Below are positions 39,958 to 50,242 of a stretch of DNA of 64,000 bases, one piece after another. The stretch covers positions 93,922 to 157,921 of the forward strand of contig NZ_MSJR01000005.1 in assembly GCF_002078605.1 (NCBI RefSeq), in the 5' to 3' direction. The notes under the pieces were generated by a model that worked only from the letters and a program-made list of their open reading frames with translations, did not search any database and had not been told where the DNA came from. The position numbers were made by a program, and so were the translations under genes. Source of the DNA: Salegentibacter sediminis. GTDB taxonomy: Bacteria > Bacteroidota > Bacteroidia > Flavobacteriales > Flavobacteriaceae. The first letter of the stretch is position 1. The number at the start of each line of letters is the position of its first letter.

Positions 39958-40859
39958 TGAAGAAATTAAACTCCTGGATAAACGCTGCCCGCTTAAGAAC
40001 CCTTCCGTTATCGGTTTCTGGAATTATAGTTGGAACTACTATCGCCGTGCAAAACGGATATTTTAATATAGCTATTTTTAGTCTGGCCCTGGGAACAACT
40101 TTAGGCCTGCAGGTGCTCTCCAATTTTGCCAATGATTATGGGGATGGAGTAAAAGGAACCGATAACGAAAACCGGGTAGGGCCACAACGTGCCCTACAAA
40201 GTGGCTTGATTACAAGGGTAGAGATGAAACAGGGGATTATCATTACCGCAATAGGCACCTTGTTGTTGGCTATCTTACTTATCTACGCTGCCTTTGGAAG
40301 AGAAAATTTACTTTTCGCATTAATGTTTTTTTTCCTGGGTATTGCCGCTATTGCTGCAGCCATAAAATACACCGTAGGAGAATCGGCTTATGGTTATCGC
40401 GGTTTGGGAGATGTGTTCGTATTTCTTTTCTTTGGATTAGTGGCGGTTTATGGCTCATATTTTCTGTATTCACATGAGTTTAAATGGGAGGTTTTACTTC
40501 CTGCCTGTACAATAGGTATGTTAAGCATGGGAGTCCTGAACCTCAATAATATGCGCGACCGGAATTCTGATGAGAAAGCAGGAAAAAATACACTTGCTGT
40601 AATTCTTGGCGATAGAAAAGCGAAGAATTATCATTATTTTCTGATTCTAACCGCGATTTTTTGCCTGGTGGTTTATACGGTCCTTAGTTTAGATGGCTTA
40701 AGTGATTTTCTTTATTTGCCTGCGCTGGTGCCACTGGTGCTTCACCTAAAGAGGGTCGTTGAAAATGAAAATCCAGTGCTGCTGGATCCCGAATTAAAGA
40801 TCCTGGCACTTACCACATTTGCTATAGCAATCCTCTTTGGGATTGGGCAGATTATCTGA
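39954..40859 (+). CDS. menA: 1,4-dihydroxy-2-naphthoate polyprenyltransferase
   Basis: WINAARLRTLPLSVSGIIVGT, SNFANDYGDGVKGTDNENRVGPQRALQSG, NNMRDRNSDEKAGKNTLAV. Confidence 0.94.
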   Translation: MMKKLNSWINAARLRTLPLSVSGIIVGTTIAVQNGYFNIAIFSLALGTTLGLQVLSNFANDYGDGVKGTDNENRVGPQRALQSGLITRVEMKQGIIITAIGTLLLAILLIYAAFGRENLLFALMFFFLGIAAIAAAIKYTVGESAYGYRGLGDVFVFLFFGLVAVYGSYFLYSHEFKWEVLLPACTIGMLSMGVLNLNNMRDRNSDEKAGKNTLAVILGDRKAKNYHYFLILTAIFCLVVYTVLSLDGLSDFLYLPALVPLVLHLKRVVENENPVLLDPELKILALTTFAIAILFGIGQII

Positions 40860-40976
40860 GTTTTTAACAAAATTATATAAAACCGGGGCCATACAGAAAA
40901 TGCCTAATGCTTAAATTTACAGATAAGGCTGGTATAGCTGTTTTTAGTGTTATTATTCAAACAAAAATTTATTAAG

Positions 40977-41657
40977 ATGAAAATCAGTTTTTACGGACAA
41001 AGTTGCCTGGGATTGAAGATAGGAGAGACGTACGTTCTGGTAGATCCTTTTATCACAGGAAACCAACTTGCAAAAGATAAAATAGATATAGAAGAGCTTA
41101 AAGCAGACTATATATTGCTTACTCACGCGCATCAGGATCATACCCTGGATGCCGAAGCTATTGCCAAAAGAACAGGGGCCGTAATTGTAAGCAATTTTGA
41201 AATTGCCAATCATTACGAAGCAAAAGGTATTGAGGTACACCCAATGAATCATGGCGGAAGCTGGGATTTCGATTTTGGAACCGTGAAGTATGTGAACGCC
41301 ATCCATACCAGCTCTTTTCCTGATGGTTCTTATGGTGGACAACCTGGAGGTTTTGTAATAGAAGGGGAACATAAAAATATTTATATTGCCGGGGATACGG
41401 CCTTAACGATGGATATGAAACTCATCCCGATGCAAACCAGCCTGGATTTGGCCATTTTGCCAATTGGGGATAATTTCACGATGGGAATTGATGATGCAAT
41501 TATTGCCAGTGATTTTGTGGAGTGCGATAAGGTGTTAGGGTGCCATTATGATACCTTTGGCTATATCGAAATTGATCACGAAGAAGCTAAGCGTAAATTT
41601 TACGAAAAAGGAAAAGATCTGATGCTTCTTGAAATTGGAGAAAGCATAGAATTATAA
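40977..41657 (+). CDS. UPF0173-type metal-dependent hydrolase (MBL fold)
   Basis: MKISFYGQSCLGLKI, LLTHAHQDHTLDAEAIA, YIAGDTALTMDMKLI, IGDNFTMGIDDAI, GCHYDTF. Start corrected to 40977. Confidence 0.92.
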   Translation: MKISFYGQSCLGLKIGETYVLVDPFITGNQLAKDKIDIEELKADYILLTHAHQDHTLDAEAIAKRTGAVIVSNFEIANHYEAKGIEVHPMNHGGSWDFDFGTVKYVNAIHTSSFPDGSYGGQPGGFVIEGEHKNIYIAGDTALTMDMKLIPMQTSLDLAILPIGDNFTMGIDDAIIASDFVECDKVLGCHYDTFGYIEIDHEEAKRKFYEKGKDLMLLEIGESIEL

Positions 41658-41675
41658 ATAAAAACAATCCTGTAA

Positions 41676-42722
41676 ATGCAGGCAAAATACAAGAAATATA
41701 TTTTAAATTTTAAACGCCCCAGCGGAACTTCCCGGGGCGTTCTTACTACCAAAGAAACCTGGTTGCTGCAAATTAGCGATGGGAAGAATACGGGAATTGG
41801 AGAATGCGGGATCCTTAGAAGTTTGAGTGTAGACGATCGCCCCGATTATGAGGAAAAGCTAAAATGGGTCTGTGCCAATATTAATACCGGTCCTGAATTT
41901 TTGTGGGAAGAATTAAAGGAATTTCCGAGTATTCAGTTTGGGGTAGAAATGGCTTTTAGGTCCTTATATTCTGAAAATAAATTTGAACTTTTTCCTTCAG
42001 ATTTCACCCGGGGGGAAGCTTCCATTTCTATCAATGGTTTGATTTGGATGGGTGATAAATCTTTTATGAAGCAGCAGATTTCCGAAAAGATAGAAGCGGG
42101 CTTTGATTGTATCAAGATGAAGATAGGCGCTATCGATTTTGAAACAGAACTCGAACTTCTGAAATATATCCGGAGAGAATTTTCTTCCGAAGAAATTGAA
42201 TTAAGGGTAGATGCCAACGGAGCTTTTTCTGCGGAAGAGGCTTTAGAAAAGCTGAAACAGCTTAGTGAATTTCAGTTACACAGTATAGAACAGCCTATTA
42301 AGCAGGGACAATGGGAGGTAATGGCAAGCTTATGTGCGAAAACTCCTCTTCCAATAGCTTTGGACGAAGAGCTTATCGGGATTTTTGACCCGAAGGGAAA
42401 AGCAGAAATGTTGGAGGTCATAAATCCCCAGTATCTTATATTGAAACCCAGTTTAATAGGTGGATTTAAAGGTACCCAGGAATGGATCGATCTTGCAGAA
42501 AAACAGAAAATCGGTTGGTGGGTAACCAGTGCCCTTGAAAGTAATATAGGCTTGAATGCCATAACACAATGGACTTATACCCAAAACACAAGAATGCCAC
42601 AGGGACTAGGCACAGGAAGCCTTTATACCAATAATTTTGAAAGTCCGCTGGAAGTAAAACACGGTCAAATTCACTATAATCCCGGGCAAAAATGGGATTT
42701 TAATTTTAACACATGTATATAG
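41676..42722 (+). CDS. menC: o-succinylbenzoate synthase (enolase superfamily)
   Basis: CIKMKIGAIDFETELELLKYIR, LRVDANGAFSAEEALEKL, SIEQPI, IALDEEL, LKPSLIGGF; next to menA and menE. Confidence 0.88.
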   Translation: MQAKYKKYILNFKRPSGTSRGVLTTKETWLLQISDGKNTGIGECGILRSLSVDDRPDYEEKLKWVCANINTGPEFLWEELKEFPSIQFGVEMAFRSLYSENKFELFPSDFTRGEASISINGLIWMGDKSFMKQQISEKIEAGFDCIKMKIGAIDFETELELLKYIRREFSSEEIELRVDANGAFSAEEALEKLKQLSEFQLHSIEQPIKQGQWEVMASLCAKTPLPIALDEELIGIFDPKGKAEMLEVINPQYLILKPSLIGGFKGTQEWIDLAEKQKIGWWVTSALESNIGLNAITQWTYTQNTRMPQGLGTGSLYTNNFESPLEVKHGQIHYNPGQKWDFNFNTCI

Positions 42723-43654
42723 CTGAAGCTTTTAAATATCACCACGAATTCTGGCGATATATTCTGGGAACTCTTTTAGTAATAGCCGGCGTAGTTATTG
42801 GCCAAATTCCTCTAGCTGTGGTAATCTTTCTTTCCGGAGGCATGGAAGTCATGGGGATGGATGAATCCCAGATTATGCAGATTCTCGAACCAAACCTCAA
42901 TCTATTTCTAATGCTGCTAACTTTTGCTGTTGGCCTGGTGGCGGTTTTTCTGGCGGTTAAATTCCTTCACGGGCAAAGCCTGAAATCTCTTACCACAAGT
43001 AGAAAAAAAATAGACTGGAGTAGGGTTTTCTTTGCTTTTGGACTTGTGGCTGTTCTAACAGTGCTGTTAAGTCTGGCAGACTATTATGCTAACCCCGAGG
43101 ATTTTGTGGTGAATTTTAAACCGGTTCCTTTTTTAATTCTCACTTTGATTGCGATAGTGATGATACCCCTACAAACAAGCTTTGAAGAATATTTTTTCCG
43201 GGCTTATCTAATGCAGGGTATAGGTGTTTTTGCGGGAAACAGATGGCTTCCGCTTATAATTACCTCGGTTGTATTTGGTGGGCTTCATTTTTTTAATCCG
43301 GAGGTAACCCAGATGGGCAATATTATTATGACTTATTACATAGGTACCGGTTTTATGCTGGGCATCATGACTTTAATGGATGAAGGTCTGGAGCTCGCTC
43401 TTGGTTTCCACGCAGCTAATAACCTGGTGGCCGTTCTCCTGGTCACCGCCGAATGGACTGCTTTCCAAAGTCATTCTATTTTAAAGGATGTTTCTGAACC
43501 AACTGCAGGGTGGGATGTGCTTATCCCTGTATTTATAATTTACCCTGCGCTATTATATATTATGGCGAGAAAATATGGCTGGACGGACTGGAAACACAAA
43601 CTTTTTGGTAAAGTAGAGGCGCCGCAAACCTTAAAACTTTCTGAAGAAGCTTAA
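42713..43654 (+). CDS. CPBP family intramembrane glutamic metalloprotease (CAAX/Abi)
   Basis: Multi-TM; SFEEYFFRAYLMQG (EExxxR), SVVFGGLHFFNPE, LGFHAANNL. Confidence 0.92.
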   Translation: MYIAEAFKYHHEFWRYILGTLLVIAGVVIGQIPLAVVIFLSGGMEVMGMDESQIMQILEPNLNLFLMLLTFAVGLVAVFLAVKFLHGQSLKSLTTSRKKIDWSRVFFAFGLVAVLTVLLSLADYYANPEDFVVNFKPVPFLILTLIAIVMIPLQTSFEEYFFRAYLMQGIGVFAGNRWLPLIITSVVFGGLHFFNPEVTQMGNIIMTYYIGTGFMLGIMTLMDEGLELALGFHAANNLVAVLLVTAEWTAFQSHSILKDVSEPTAGWDVLIPVFIIYPALLYIMARKYGWTDWKHKLFGKVEAPQTLKLSEEA

Positions 43655-43715
43655 AATTTTCACAACTATTTGGTAACTTTAGGTAATCAGTAAATCTCCA
43701 ACTTTGGTTCAACAA

Positions 43716-44813
43716 ATGGCAGATAAATATAAAGTCCCGGAAACGCATCCGGATTTCAAGCTTAACAAGCGCTATTTTTCCAATGCTGAACTTTATCAGG
43801 TTGCCTATAGTTTTATAAAAGAAGGGGAGCCTTTTGAAGAAAGAATTGGTAGTTTTATTCTGGACTGGATCAAGCCTGGATCCACTATAGAAGTCCAAAC
43901 CTCTGGCTCAACCGGGACCCCTAAAAAAATCAGGATCAAGAAGGAGTATATGATCAATTCGGCACTTGCTACTTCCAAATTCTTTGATCTCCCGGAGAAA
44001 ACCACTGCACTTATGTGTCTGCCCGCCGATTTCATTGCAGGAAAGATGATGTTGGTGCGGGCTATGGTTTTGGGATGGCATCTTGATCTTGTACCGCCAT
44101 CTTCCAATCCATTAGATCAGGTTTTTAAACGTTACGATTTTTGTGCAATGACCCCTTTTCAACTGGATAATTCCATAGGTAGGCTGCATCTTATTCAGAA
44201 ACTTATTGTTGGGGGAGGAGCGGTTTCACCACGTCTACAGAAAATGGTTCGGGGGTTGGAAACCAAGGTTTTCGAAACCTATGGTATGACTGAAACCGTT
44301 ACGCATATTGCTGCCAAAAGGATAAACCCAAAGAAAAAGAAAAAGCAACCCCGACCTTTTAAGGTGTTACCTAACATCAATATTTCCCAGGATGAAAGAG
44401 GTTGCCTGGTAATCAAGGCTCCAAAACTAGCCGATGAACCTATCATTACTAATGATATAGTAGAAATTCTTACTTATAAAAAATTTATTTGGAAAGGGCG
44501 CATAGATAATATGATCAATTCGGGGGGGATAAAGCTTTTTCCTGAAGAAATAGAACGAAAACTCGAAAAGATAATCGATCAACGTCTCTTTGTAACTTCA
44601 ATGCCCGATGATGCCCTGGGAGAAAAACTGGTGCTTTTTGTAGAAAGCGATTTTTCAGAAGAAATACTATCCGATTTACAGGAGCGTATAAGCAAGCTTA
44701 AAAGCCTGGATAAATATGAAGTTCCGAAAAAGATCTATCTCATTGAAAAGTTCGAAGAAACCCCAAATGGTAAAATTCACCGGGAGAATACTGTAAAAAG
44801 CAAGGTGGACTAA
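43716..44813 (+). CDS. menE: AMP-binding protein, probable o-succinylbenzoate--CoA ligase
   Basis: QTSGSTGTPKKIRIKKEYM, FETYGMTETVTHIAAKR, WKGRIDNMINSGGIKLFPEEIE, TPNGKIHR; men gene context. ATG at 43716 preferred over TTG at 43704. Confidence 0.87.
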   Translation: MADKYKVPETHPDFKLNKRYFSNAELYQVAYSFIKEGEPFEERIGSFILDWIKPGSTIEVQTSGSTGTPKKIRIKKEYMINSALATSKFFDLPEKTTALMCLPADFIAGKMMLVRAMVLGWHLDLVPPSSNPLDQVFKRYDFCAMTPFQLDNSIGRLHLIQKLIVGGGAVSPRLQKMVRGLETKVFETYGMTETVTHIAAKRINPKKKKKQPRPFKVLPNINISQDERGCLVIKAPKLADEPIITNDIVEILTYKKFIWKGRIDNMINSGGIKLFPEEIERKLEKIIDQRLFVTSMPDDALGEKLVLFVESDFSEEILSDLQERISKLKSLDKYEVPKKIYLIEKFEETPNGKIHRENTVKSKVD

Positions 44814-44873
44814 GCTCTGCCAAACGGAACTCCTTTTGATTCCGGTTGAGAAAGCTTCGAACTAAACTTTGGG

Positions 44874-45296
44874 CTACTGCCTCATTTTCATCATATAATC
44901 TGCCGAATGTTTTCCGGAGCCGTAGAATAGGAAAAACAGGCTGATCAAAAGGACAATGGCAGCTTCAAAAAGTCTTGCTCCGTTGAAATCTCCCATAAAA
45001 TTAATAAGGATTGCACCCAATAGGATGGGGAGTTGTGCCACGATCGCCCAGCGGGTCAACAAACCAAAAGCTATTAGCAAGCCTCCCACTAAATGGGCCG
45101 GAGCCACATAATGTATCGCAAGCATTGCCCCTCCATAGCCTTGTAAGGGCTCAAACAGATCAATCAAGATCTGACTTTGGGCAACAAAACTTATCCCTTT
45201 GATGAAAATAAATACTCCCAGAGCGATGCGAAGTATATCTAACGGATAATAAGTGTGCGCGTTGGCCCACTTATTCATTGATCTAATACTTAACAT
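44874..45296 (-). CDS. DoxX family membrane protein
   Basis: DILRIALGVFIFIKGISFV...HLVGGLLIAFGLLTRWAIVAQLPILLGAILINF. Confidence 0.85.
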   Translation of the reverse strand: MLSIRSMNKWANAHTYYPLDILRIALGVFIFIKGISFVAQSQILIDLFEPLQGYGGAMLAIHYVAPAHLVGGLLIAFGLLTRWAIVAQLPILLGAILINFMGDFNGARLFEAAIVLLISLFFLFYGSGKHSADYMMKMRQ

Positions 45297-45452
45297 ATCT
45301 TTATTTTTATATTAAATTACTGATTTTCATTTAATTATGAAAATTTTATTTTTTAATAAAAAATAAATATCTCTAAAGAAATTAAAATAGACTTAAGAAC
45401 AGGGGTGGAGGAAAACAGAGTAAGGAGGCTCTAAAAATTAGGGTTCAGAATA

Positions 45453-46385
45453 TTATTTCTTTTCCTTAAGCCATTTAAAAATAATTTCCACATCCTTTTT
45501 ACGACATAATTCGGTCCCTGGGGTTATTGTTGCGGCTGTACCCGAGGCCACTCCCCATTTTACCGCATCGAGTAAGGCATCTCCCCGGGAGAGGGATAAT
45601 ATAATCCCTGCCACCATCGAATCCCCGGCGCCAACTGTACTGTCCTGTTTCACTGTAGGAGGTATCACATAATCAACAGTCTCCTTTGTAACTAGCATTG
45701 CTCCCCGGGCGCCCAGTGAAACGATAAGGATGTTTGCCTTGCCCTGGTTTATTATCTTTTTTGCGATCTCTTCCTGTTCTATCCCCGAAATTTCTTCTTT
45801 TTTTGCCAACGTACTCAATTCACCTAAATTGGGCTTCATGATATAAACTCCCATTTCCGAAGCTTTCACTAAAGCCTCGCCTGAGGTATCTACCAGGCAT
45901 TTAATATTTTTACTTTTGGCAATTTTAGCAATCCTGCCGTAGAAATCATCGGGGGCATCAGGGGGCAGGCTGCCGCTGGCAACCAGGTATTCCACATCAT
46001 CGGGAAGACCCTTTATTATATTCAGGCATTGTTGCAGGACTTTCTCGCCTACTTTTGCTCCGGGCATCCCGAACCTGTATTGATTTCCGGTCGAACTTTC
46101 CAGAACCATCAGGTTTTCCCGGGTGTTATGTGGTATGTTTATACGCTGCTGATGTATACCTTCTAATTTCAGGAGTTCTTCAATTTTATCACCAACGGGG
46201 CCTCCACCTGCATAAATTGCCATGGAATCACCTCCCAGGATCTTTATGGCCCTGGAAACATTAATACCACCCCCTCCGGGATGATAGACAGGTTCTTTAC
46301 ATCGTAATTTCTTTTGGGCCTGCAACCTGTCTATAGATGTGCTTTTATCCAGGGCCGGATTTAATGTTAAGCTTACAATTTTCAT
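45453..46385 (-). CDS. 1-phosphofructokinase-family hexose kinase (PfkB)
   Basis: LTLNPALDKSTSID, HPGGGGINVSRAIKILGG, VASGSLPPD, DSTVGAGDSMVAG. Confidence 0.92.
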   Translation of the reverse strand: MKIVSLTLNPALDKSTSIDRLQAQKKLRCKEPVYHPGGGGINVSRAIKILGGDSMAIYAGGGPVGDKIEELLKLEGIHQQRINIPHNTRENLMVLESSTGNQYRFGMPGAKVGEKVLQQCLNIIKGLPDDVEYLVASGSLPPDAPDDFYGRIAKIAKSKNIKCLVDTSGEALVKASEMGVYIMKPNLGELSTLAKKEEISGIEQEEIAKKIINQGKANILIVSLGARGAMLVTKETVDYVIPPTVKQDSTVGAGDSMVAGIILSLSRGDALLDAVKWGVASGTAATITPGTELCRKKDVEIIFKWLKEKK

Positions 46386-46702
46386 AAGTGATTATTGATA
46401 TCTTCTATATATTAATTTTTGTTAGGTTTTATTTCCTGTTAGTCATTTGTTGCGATATTCCTTTTTTCTTTATTTGACCTCTTTTTAGGGAAGACCATTT
46501 TCAGGATTCGCAGAACTGCCACTGGAGTAATTTTAGAATTTTATTGATTGATGATTATGCTAACAATATTTCATAGCCCATACATGATTAATTTACCAAT
46601 AATTTCCTTAATTAACCTTGAATATTAGAGGATTAGAATAAATTTAACGCCACAGGGAGTAATGATTTTCTGCAGAAAATTGTGGTGTTGTTTTCAAAAT
46701 AA

Positions 46703-46739
46703 AACAAAAAAAACCTGCAGTTTTTTAATCCTGCAGGTG
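46703..46739 (-). terminator. Terminator of the downstream M1 peptidase gene
   Basis: On minus strand: ACCTGCAGGATTAAAAAACTGCAGGTTTTTTTTG. Confidence 0.75.
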
Positions 46740-46761
46740 AATCTTAATAATGATGTTTTTC

Positions 46762-48399
46762 TTATTTCATAAAAGAGACCTCTATATAGAACCCGAGATC
46801 GTTCACTTTTATATCGTCCATATCTTCGACTTCTGAATCAAAGAACTGCCAGTTTTCGCTGGGGAAAATTCTCTTTTCGGTTTCATCTATAAAAATATCT
46901 ACTGGCATGGCAAACTGGTCTACATCCGTTTGCCAGCGATAGGCGATTCGCCCATGTTCTTCTTTGAACTGGAGTACAGGTAGGTTAGTATATCGTAGAT
47001 ATTGATCAAAAACAGGCTGCAGGTCTATCTCGGTTGCTGTATTAAAAAATGCTTCAGTTTGGTTGGTATTTATAGTTTGATGTTTATAGGTTTCGGTGTA
47101 ATCTTTTAGGGTTTTCCACCATAGCGCATCATCGTTATAAATACTTCTGATGGTATTTAATAAATTAGCTCCTTTAGGGTACATATCTCCAGAACCTTCA
47201 CTATTCACACCATAATCCCCGATAATAGGTTTAGAATTTCCAATTCCCCGTCTTGTGCCTTTAAGGTATTCCAGAGCTTGCTCTTTTCCCCAGCGACACT
47301 CGATATAGACCGCTTCAGAATAGGAAGTGAAACCCTCGTGGATCCACATGTCGGCGATGTCGTTTGCGGTGATACTGTTGCCATACCATTCGTGTCCCGA
47401 TTCGTGAATGATGATGAAATCCCATTTCAAACCAATTCCGGTTCCCGATAGGTCGTTGCCCAGGTACCCCATCTTATATTCATTTCCATAGGCCACGGCG
47501 CTTTGGTGTTCCATTCCTAAATATGGAGTTTCTACCAATTTAAACCCATCTTCTACAAATGGATATTCCCCAAATTTATCATAAAAGCAATCCATCATGG
47601 GTTTTACCTCTTTAAACTGTTTTTTCGCTTTTTCAAGGTTATATGGCAAAACGTAATAATCGAGTTGCAGATCTTTATATGAATCTGAGAAATGCTCATA
47701 ATTCGCAATATTTATCATTACGTTGTAATTATTGATGGGATTAACCGTCTTCCAACTCCATTGAGTAAAACCATTGCCGAGATCTTTTTCTCCTAAAAAC
47801 TGCCCGTTGGATACATTCATAAGTCCGTTAGGCACCGCGATATCCAACTGAACTTCTTCCGGTTCATCGCTCTGATGATCTTTGTTGGGATACCAGAGGC
47901 TGGCGCCTGTTCCCTGAACGGCCACGCCAATCCAATGATCCCCGTTTTGGTCTTTATCCCATACAAAACCGCCATCCCAGGGTGCATTTTTAGCGATAAT
48001 GGGATGTCCCGAATAATGGAATACTAAAGAATCCAAAGAGCTTTTGGGAAGCGGCTCTTTAAATTCAACAAAAACAGCATTGTGTTTTCGGTTATATTGA
48101 AGTTTTTCTCCCTGATGAACTATGGAATCAACCTTCATGTTTTCGAAGAGATCTATCTGAATTGTGGATAGCTCTTTCTCAGGCCTGAAACTTATGGTGT
48201 TAGATCCCGAGATATATTTTTTATCCGGTTCAATTGTAAGCTTCAAATGATATTTCTGAACGTCATAAGCCCTTTCAGGCCGAAGTGTGCCCCTTAGAGT
48301 ATCGGCTTCGGAATATTTCCCTTCCTTATGGTTTAAAATCTGAGCGTTTAGGTTGAAGGTAAACGTTAAGAGTATAAAAGTAAATAGGCTTATTTTCAT
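46762..48399 (-). CDS. M1 family metallopeptidase, secreted
   Basis: Signal peptide; GMEHQSAVAYGN; IIHESGHEWYGNSIT...E zinc motif. Confidence 0.93.
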   Translation of the reverse strand: MKISLFTFILLTFTFNLNAQILNHKEGKYSEADTLRGTLRPERAYDVQKYHLKLTIEPDKKYISGSNTISFRPEKELSTIQIDLFENMKVDSIVHQGEKLQYNRKHNAVFVEFKEPLPKSSLDSLVFHYSGHPIIAKNAPWDGGFVWDKDQNGDHWIGVAVQGTGASLWYPNKDHQSDEPEEVQLDIAVPNGLMNVSNGQFLGEKDLGNGFTQWSWKTVNPINNYNVMINIANYEHFSDSYKDLQLDYYVLPYNLEKAKKQFKEVKPMMDCFYDKFGEYPFVEDGFKLVETPYLGMEHQSAVAYGNEYKMGYLGNDLSGTGIGLKWDFIIIHESGHEWYGNSITANDIADMWIHEGFTSYSEAVYIECRWGKEQALEYLKGTRRGIGNSKPIIGDYGVNSEGSGDMYPKGANLLNTIRSIYNDDALWWKTLKDYTETYKHQTINTNQTEAFFNTATEIDLQPVFDQYLRYTNLPVLQFKEEHGRIAYRWQTDVDQFAMPVDIFIDETEKRIFPSENWQFFDSEVEDMDDIKVNDLGFYIEVSFMK

Positions 48400-48456
48400 T
48401 CTTAGTCAATTATAATGATTTCCTGAAACAGTTTTTCCCTTTTAGGCGTAGTGCCC

Positions 48457-50085
48457 TTAAGTCTGGATTACGCCCATATTAAAGTCTTTCTCAATAGGAG
48501 CGTGGTTGGCAGCCTCAATTCCCATAGAAATCCATTTCCTGGTGTCTAATGGATCTATAACTGCATCTGTCCATAAACGAGCTGCTGCATAATACGGCGA
48601 AGTTTGCTCGTCGTACCTGGATTTTATTTTATTAAAAACCTCTTTTTCCTTTTCTTCATCAACTTTTTCTCCTTTTTTCTCCAATGCGGCGGTTTCGATT
48701 TGAGCAAGAACTTTTGCTGCCTGGGTTCCACCCATTACGGCGAGTTCGGCACTGGGCCAGGCTGCAATTAAACGGGGGTCATAGGCTTTTCCGCACATGG
48801 CATAATTTCCAGCCCCGTAGGAATTCCCCATAATAATGGTGAATTTTGGCACTACAGAATTACTTACCGCATTAACCATTTTCGCACCGTCTTTTATAAT
48901 TCCGCCGTGTTCGCTTTTACTTCCTACCATAAATCCGGTAACATCCTGGAGGAATACCAATGGGATTTTTTTCTGATTACAATTAGCAATAAACCGGGTG
49001 GCCTTATCGGCCGAGTCAGAATAGATTACACCGCCAAATTGCATTTCCCCTTTTTTGGTCTTTACAACTTTTCGCTGATTAGCAACTATACCCACGGCCC
49101 AGCCATCAATCCTTGCGTAGCCGGTGATAATGGTTTGCCCGTAGCCTTCTTTATATTCTTCAAAGTCTGAGCCATCTACCAGGCGGGAAATAATTTCCCT
49201 TACATCGTATTGGTCGCTGCGTTTTTTAGGTAAAATTCCGTAGATTTCTTCCTGTTTTTCTTTTGGTTTTATCGCTTTTTTATGGCTGAAACCGGCTTTG
49301 TCGAAATCACCCATCTTATCCATTATATTTTTAATCCGGGTAAGTGCGTCTTTATCATCTTTGGCCTTATAGTCTGTCACCCCACTAATTTCAGAATGTG
49401 TGGTAGCTCCGCCAAGGGTTTCGTTATCCACACTTTCCCCAATGGCAGCTTTTACCAGGTAACTTCCGGCCAGGAAAATACTTCCGGTTTTTTCAACAAT
49501 AAGCGCTTCATCGCTCATAATTGGCAGATAGGCTCCCCCTGCTACACAACTTCCCATCACTGCAGCAATTTGGGTAATTCCCATGGAGCTCATCACCGCA
49601 TTATTCCTAAAGATCCTTCCGAAGTGTTCCTTATCGGGGAAGATCTCATCCTGCATAGGCAGGTAAACTCCTGCGCTGTCTACAAGATAGATTATGGGCA
49701 GACGATTTTCAATAGCGATTTCCTGGGCGCGGAGGTTCTTTTTACCGGTAATGGGAAACCAGGCTCCTGCCTTTACAGTGGCATCATTAGCTACAATTAT
49801 ACATTGTTTTCCCGAGACATATCCAATCTTCACCACAACACCTCCTGAAGGGCATCCGCCGTGTTCCTCGTACATCCCCTCGCCGGCAAAGGCTCCTATT
49901 TCTATAGATTTAGATTTATCGTCCAGCAAAAAATCGATCCGTTCGCGGGCGGTCATTTTACCTTTGGCGTGGTGCTTTTCTATACGTTTTTCGCCACCAC
50001 CAAGTTTAACTCGTTTAAGTTTATGCTTTAATGAAGATACCAGAAGTTTATTATGGTCTTCATTCTTATTAAAGGTCATATTCAT
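48457..50085 (-). CDS. Acyl-CoA carboxylase beta subunit (methylcrotonyl-/propionyl-CoA carboxylase-like carboxyltransferase)
   Basis: HHAKGKMTARERIDFLLDD, GGCPSGGVVVKIGYVSGKQCIIVANDATVKAGAWFPIT, NSYGAGNYAMCGKAYDPRLIAAWPSAELAVMGGTQAAKVL. Confidence 0.93.
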   Translation of the reverse strand: MNMTFNKNEDHNKLLVSSLKHKLKRVKLGGGEKRIEKHHAKGKMTARERIDFLLDDKSKSIEIGAFAGEGMYEEHGGCPSGGVVVKIGYVSGKQCIIVANDATVKAGAWFPITGKKNLRAQEIAIENRLPIIYLVDSAGVYLPMQDEIFPDKEHFGRIFRNNAVMSSMGITQIAAVMGSCVAGGAYLPIMSDEALIVEKTGSIFLAGSYLVKAAIGESVDNETLGGATTHSEISGVTDYKAKDDKDALTRIKNIMDKMGDFDKAGFSHKKAIKPKEKQEEIYGILPKKRSDQYDVREIISRLVDGSDFEEYKEGYGQTIITGYARIDGWAVGIVANQRKVVKTKKGEMQFGGVIYSDSADKATRFIANCNQKKIPLVFLQDVTGFMVGSKSEHGGIIKDGAKMVNAVSNSVVPKFTIIMGNSYGAGNYAMCGKAYDPRLIAAWPSAELAVMGGTQAAKVLAQIETAALEKKGEKVDEEKEKEVFNKIKSRYDEQTSPYYAAARLWTDAVIDPLDTRKWISMGIEAANHAPIEKDFNMGVIQT

Positions 50086-50242
50086 ATTATCTTTTTTCTG
50101 AAGTAAACTGATTATTCCTTATTAAAATTTCAGATTTTAATTTAAATGTCGGCTCGATTTTGGCTAAAATACAAAATAGGTGGTATTTTTAAACTCTAAA
50201 TTATACTCAAAAAAATCTGATATTTACAATAAAGAATAGATT

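Noticed and set aside
49282-49848. 188-aa ORF on the plus strand
   Set aside because: Antisense to the acyl-CoA carboxylase beta gene; no recognisable domain.
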